DNA from: CAYONP01 sp964405335
Lineage (GTDB): Bacteria > Armatimonadota > UBA10988
Direction of reading: 5' to 3'
Length of the DNA: 7,104 nt
NCBI GenBank assembly: GCA_964405335.1
Contig: CAYONP010000151.1
Span: 1 to 7,104, forward strand
Part shown: in pieces, positions 5,726 through 7,104 of the stretch
Position numbering within the stretch: position 1 is the stretch's first letter
Layout of the letters: each line of letters begins with the position of its first letter
The notes under the pieces: generated by a model
What the model saw: the letters and a program-made list of their open reading frames with translations, nothing else
Told to the model about the DNA's origin: nothing
The model's database searches: none
Made by a program: the position numbers and the translations under genes

Positions 5726-6555
5726 TCGGGCCACTCGGCGGTGAACACGGTGGTCGCCGGGCCGGTCATGATCACCCGGTTGTCGTCGCGCCAATCGATC
5801 TCGAGGTCGCCGCCCTCGAGGTGGACCAGCGCTTGGCGATCGGCCAGGCCGTTGAGCACCGCCGCCACCGTCGCGGCGCAGGCGCCGGTGCCGCAGGCCA
5901 GGGTGCGACCGGCGCCGCGCTCCCACACGCGCACGGTCAGCTCGCCGCGCGAGACGACCTCGACGAACTCGACGTTGACCGACTGAGGGAACCGCGGGCT
6001 GGCTTGCAGCGCCGGGCCGAGCCGCTGCCAGTCGAGCTCGGCCAGGCTCGGCGCAAAGACCACCGCGTGCGGATTGCCCATCGACACGGCGGTCAGGCGC
6101 ACGGTGTCGCCGCCGACCGCGACCGGCACATCGACCGCCCGCTCGCCCTCGTGGATGAACGGCACCTCACTCGGCCGCAGTCGCGGCTCGCCCATGTCGA
6201 CGGCGACGCGGCACTCGCTGGAGCCGTCGTAGTCGACCATGCGCGGGACAATCGGCCCGGCCAGGGTCTCGACCACGACCTCGTCGCGCTGCTCCAGCCC
6301 GGCGTCGCGCAGGTACTTGAGGAAGCAGCGGATGCCGTTGCCGCACATCTCGGCGCGCGAGCCGTCGGGGTTGTAGATGTCCATCCGCCAGTCGGCGGTC
6401 TCGCTGTCGAGCAGGATGAGCATCTGGTCGAACCCGACGCCGAACCGGCGATGGCCCATGGCGCGGGCGAGCACCGGCGGGTCGACGCCGGTCAGCGTGC
6501 GGGCGTCGATCAGCACGAAGTCGTTGCCCAGACCGTGCAGTTTGACGAAGTCCAT
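5722..6555 (-). CDS. dapF: Diaminopimelate epimerase
   Basis: DapF converts LL-diaminopimelate to the meso form for lysine synthesis and for peptidoglycan cross-linking, in the cytoplasm and without cofactor. The 277-residue product has the usual length and both catalytic cysteines in their conserved settings: Cys71 in EMCGNGIRC and Cys221 in ACGTGACA. Other family signatures are the opening KLHGLGNDFVLID (5-17), GVGFDQ (39-44), YNPDGSRAEMCGNG (61-74), SMGNPHAV and the GAGRTLACGTG run. The two halves have the pseudo-symmetric layout expected of the fold. The start codon lies 10 nt after the hfq stop with only a weak purine motif, so translation probably depends on coupling to hfq. The gene ends in the CTAG shared with the convergent hydrolase gene. 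No missing residues or frameshift are seen. Confidence 0.98.
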   Translation of the reverse strand: MDFVKLHGLGNDFVLIDARTLTGVDPPVLARAMGHRRFGVGFDQMLILLDSETADWRMDIYNPDGSRAEMCGNGIRCFLKYLRDAGLEQRDEVVVETLAGPIVPRMVDYDGSSECRVAVDMGEPRLRPSEVPFIHEGERAVDVPVAVGGDTVRLTAVSMGNPHAVVFAPSLAELDWQRLGPALQASPRFPQSVNVEFVEVVSRGELTVRVWERGAGRTLACGTGACAATVAAVLNGLADRQALVHLEGGDLEIDWRDDNRVIMTGPATTVFTAEWPD

Positions 6556-6565
6556 GGTGTGCAGC

Positions 6566-6841
6566 TCAGTCGGCGGCGGCCGTCTCCTCGACCTCGGCCG
6601 CGCGCCCCTGCAGCGCCGGGCCGAGCTCGCCCAGCCGCTGGGTCGGCTGGACGGTGGTCACCGCGTGCTTGTAGACAATCTGGTGCTTGCCCTCATCCTC
6701 AAGCAGGATGGTGAAGTTGTCGAAGGCGCGGATGACGCCGCGGAGCTGGACGCCGTTCACCAGATAGACGACACACCGGGCACTCTCGCGCCGGCATAAG
6801 TTAAGAAACGTCTCCTGCAGCGAGGTCCCCGGTCTCGCCAT
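6566..6841 (-). CDS. hfq: RNA-binding chaperone Hfq
   Basis: Hfq is a hexameric Sm-like protein that helps small RNAs pair with mRNAs in the cytoplasm. The 91-residue product carries the opening LQETFLNLCRRE (8-19), whose Arg17-Arg18-Glu19 corresponds to the lateral rim motif. The Sm1 core is YLVNGVQLRGVIRAFDNFTILL (26-47, written here only as its motif) and the Sm2 core is IVYKHAVTTV (55-64), with the YKHA signature at 57-60. The core (FDNFT, LLEDEGK) resembles Firmicutes-type Hfq more than the enterobacterial protein. After about residue 66 comes a short tail of roughly 25 residues rich in Glu and Ala. A strong AAGGAG lies 7 nt upstream of the ATG. In many bacteria hfq follows miaA; here it precedes dapF instead. 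Identification is secure. Confidence 0.97.
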   Translation of the reverse strand: MARPGTSLQETFLNLCRRESARCVVYLVNGVQLRGVIRAFDNFTILLEDEGKHQIVYKHAVTTVQPTQRLGELGPALQGRAAEVEETAAAD

Positions 6842-6848
6842 GAGCTAT

Positions 6849-6854
6849 CTCCTT
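6849..6854 (-). promoter_or_regulatory. Ribosome binding site of hfq
   Basis: Read on the minus strand this is AAGGAG, separated by 7 nt from the ATG at 6841. It is the best ribosome binding site in the window and confirms the hfq start. Confidence 0.85.
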
Positions 6855-6863
6855 GTCATCGTG

Positions 6864-6887
6864 GGCCGACCCCTGGTCAGGTCGGCC
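6864..6887 (-). promoter_or_regulatory. Inverted repeat in the hfq leader
   Basis: GGCCGACC at 6864-6871 is perfectly complementary to GGTCGGCC at 6880-6887, with an 8-nt loop. It lies 22 to 46 nt upstream of the hfq start and clear of its ribosome binding site. If the candidate promoter beside it is real, transcription would begin within or next to this element. It could then be a 5' RNA hairpin or an operator. There is no T-run, so it is not a terminator. The repeat is visible; its role is inference. Confidence 0.55.
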
Positions 6888-6892
6888 GGCAT

Positions 6893-6922
6893 ACTGTAAG
6901 CCGAAACCGGGCGCGAGTGCAA
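6893..6922 (-). promoter_or_regulatory. Candidate sigma-70 type promoter for hfq-dapF
   Basis: On the minus strand, TTGCAC (6922-6917) and TACAGT (6898-6893) are 18 nt apart. They match the consensus hexamers at 3 and 4 of 6 positions. The location, roughly 50 nt before the hfq ATG, is suitable, and the local AT content is higher than the surroundings. The match is weak and the host's sigma factor preference is unknown. Confidence 0.3.
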
Positions 6923-6957
6923 CGGTCTTCTTGCCGCACGGGCGGCCAACCGGCGTA

Positions 6958-6975
6958 TCGGCGCCTGGGCGCCGA
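6958..6975. repeat. 8-bp inverted repeat between hfq and the 35-bp array
   Basis: TCGGCGCC (6958-6965) and GGCGCCGA (6968-6975) are perfect complements separated by 2 nt. The nearby words GGCGCC and ACCGGCG also occur in the 35-bp units that follow, so this may be a decayed edge of that array. Confidence 0.5.
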
Positions 6976-6990
6976 CCGGCGATGGCGCAG

Positions 6991-7104
6991 TTGGCAACCG
7001 GCGGCACGGCAGTCTGTGGCGCCGGTTGGCAACCGGCGGCACGGCAGTCTGTGGCGCCGGGTGGCAACCGGCGGTCCGGCAGTCTGTGGCGCCGGTTGGC
7101 AACC
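6991..7104. repeat. 35-bp tandem direct-repeat array with a hairpin in each unit, cut by the window end
   Basis: Units begin at 6991, 7026 and 7061, and a fourth begins at 7096 and runs off the window. Units 1 and 2 are identical; unit 3 differs at three positions (its 1st, 15th and 16th bases). The whole unit repeats with no variable spacer, so this is a minisatellite-like array rather than a CRISPR. Across each junction, CGCCGGTT and AACCGGCG can form an 8-bp stem with a GGC loop. The stem is perfect at 7020-7038, has a mismatch at the unit 3 junction and is decayed at the first. The period is not a multiple of three, and no gene is supported in it. Confidence 0.9.

Noticed and set aside
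5700..5760. Bidirectional terminator between the convergent genes
   Set aside because: The genes overlap by 4 nt, and I find no strong stem-loop followed by a T-run on either strand there.
5821..6714. Plus-strand open frame of 297 codons opposite dapF and hfq
   Set aside because: It is antisense to two securely identified genes and is His/Arg/Ala-rich without any motif.
6801..7102. Overlapping minus-strand open frames of 85-88 codons across the 35-bp array
   Set aside because: The repeat period is not a multiple of three, so apparent peptide repeats are frame echoes of DNA repeats. One frame overlaps the hfq start out of phase.
6991..7104. CRISPR array
   Set aside because: The entire 35-bp unit repeats with no unique spacers, and no cas gene is present.

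Overview
This is a chromosomal-looking window of very high GC bacterial DNA with strong GC preference at third codon positions. It holds eight protein genes: six on the plus strand in one tight run (221-5725) and two on the minus strand (hfq then dapF, 6841 down to 5722). No rRNA, tRNA, CRISPR array, transposase, integrase or phage gene is visible. The host makes diaminopimelate (DapF) and has an Hfq whose core reads most like those of Firmicutes and allied deep-branching phyla. The ABC/TPR trio and the GC-rich hairpin repeats between genes recall Planctomycetota, Armatimonadota and similar groups. The phylum cannot be fixed from the sequence alone.

Layout. Positions 1-220 hold no supportable gene. 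They contain two perfect GC-rich hairpins (18-42 and 65-85), then the ribosome binding site of the first gene. Next come an ABC transporter ATPase (221-1303), an ABC-2 type permease (1305-2084) and a membrane-anchored or lipidated TPR protein (2094-3500), which look like one exporter module. Downstream, with gaps of 26 nt, 13 nt and a 1-nt overlap, follow a secreted low-complexity protein with a Tyr-Asp-Arg triplet repeat (3527-4243), a pentapeptide-repeat protein with an N-terminal Cys/His cluster (4257-5153) and a glyoxalase II-like metallo-beta-lactamase-fold hydrolase (5153-5725). The spacing suggests one transcript for all six, although only the first three have an obvious functional link.

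The MBL gene and dapF converge and share the palindromic tetranucleotide CTAG as both stop codons, so no terminator lies between them. dapF is preceded by hfq with a 10-nt gap, a probable two-gene operon. Upstream of hfq is a strong ribosome binding site, an 8-bp inverted repeat in the leader and a weak candidate promoter. The window ends inside a 35-bp direct-repeat array (6991-7104 and beyond), each unit carrying a small hairpin.

I see no clear evidence of a defence system or another wholly new system. The most notable signals are the hairpin-bearing 35-bp tandem array, the hfq leader inverted repeat, the 45-step uninterrupted pentapeptide solenoid with a possible zinc knuckle, the Tyr-Asp-Arg repeat in a secreted protein, and the shared CTAG stop.
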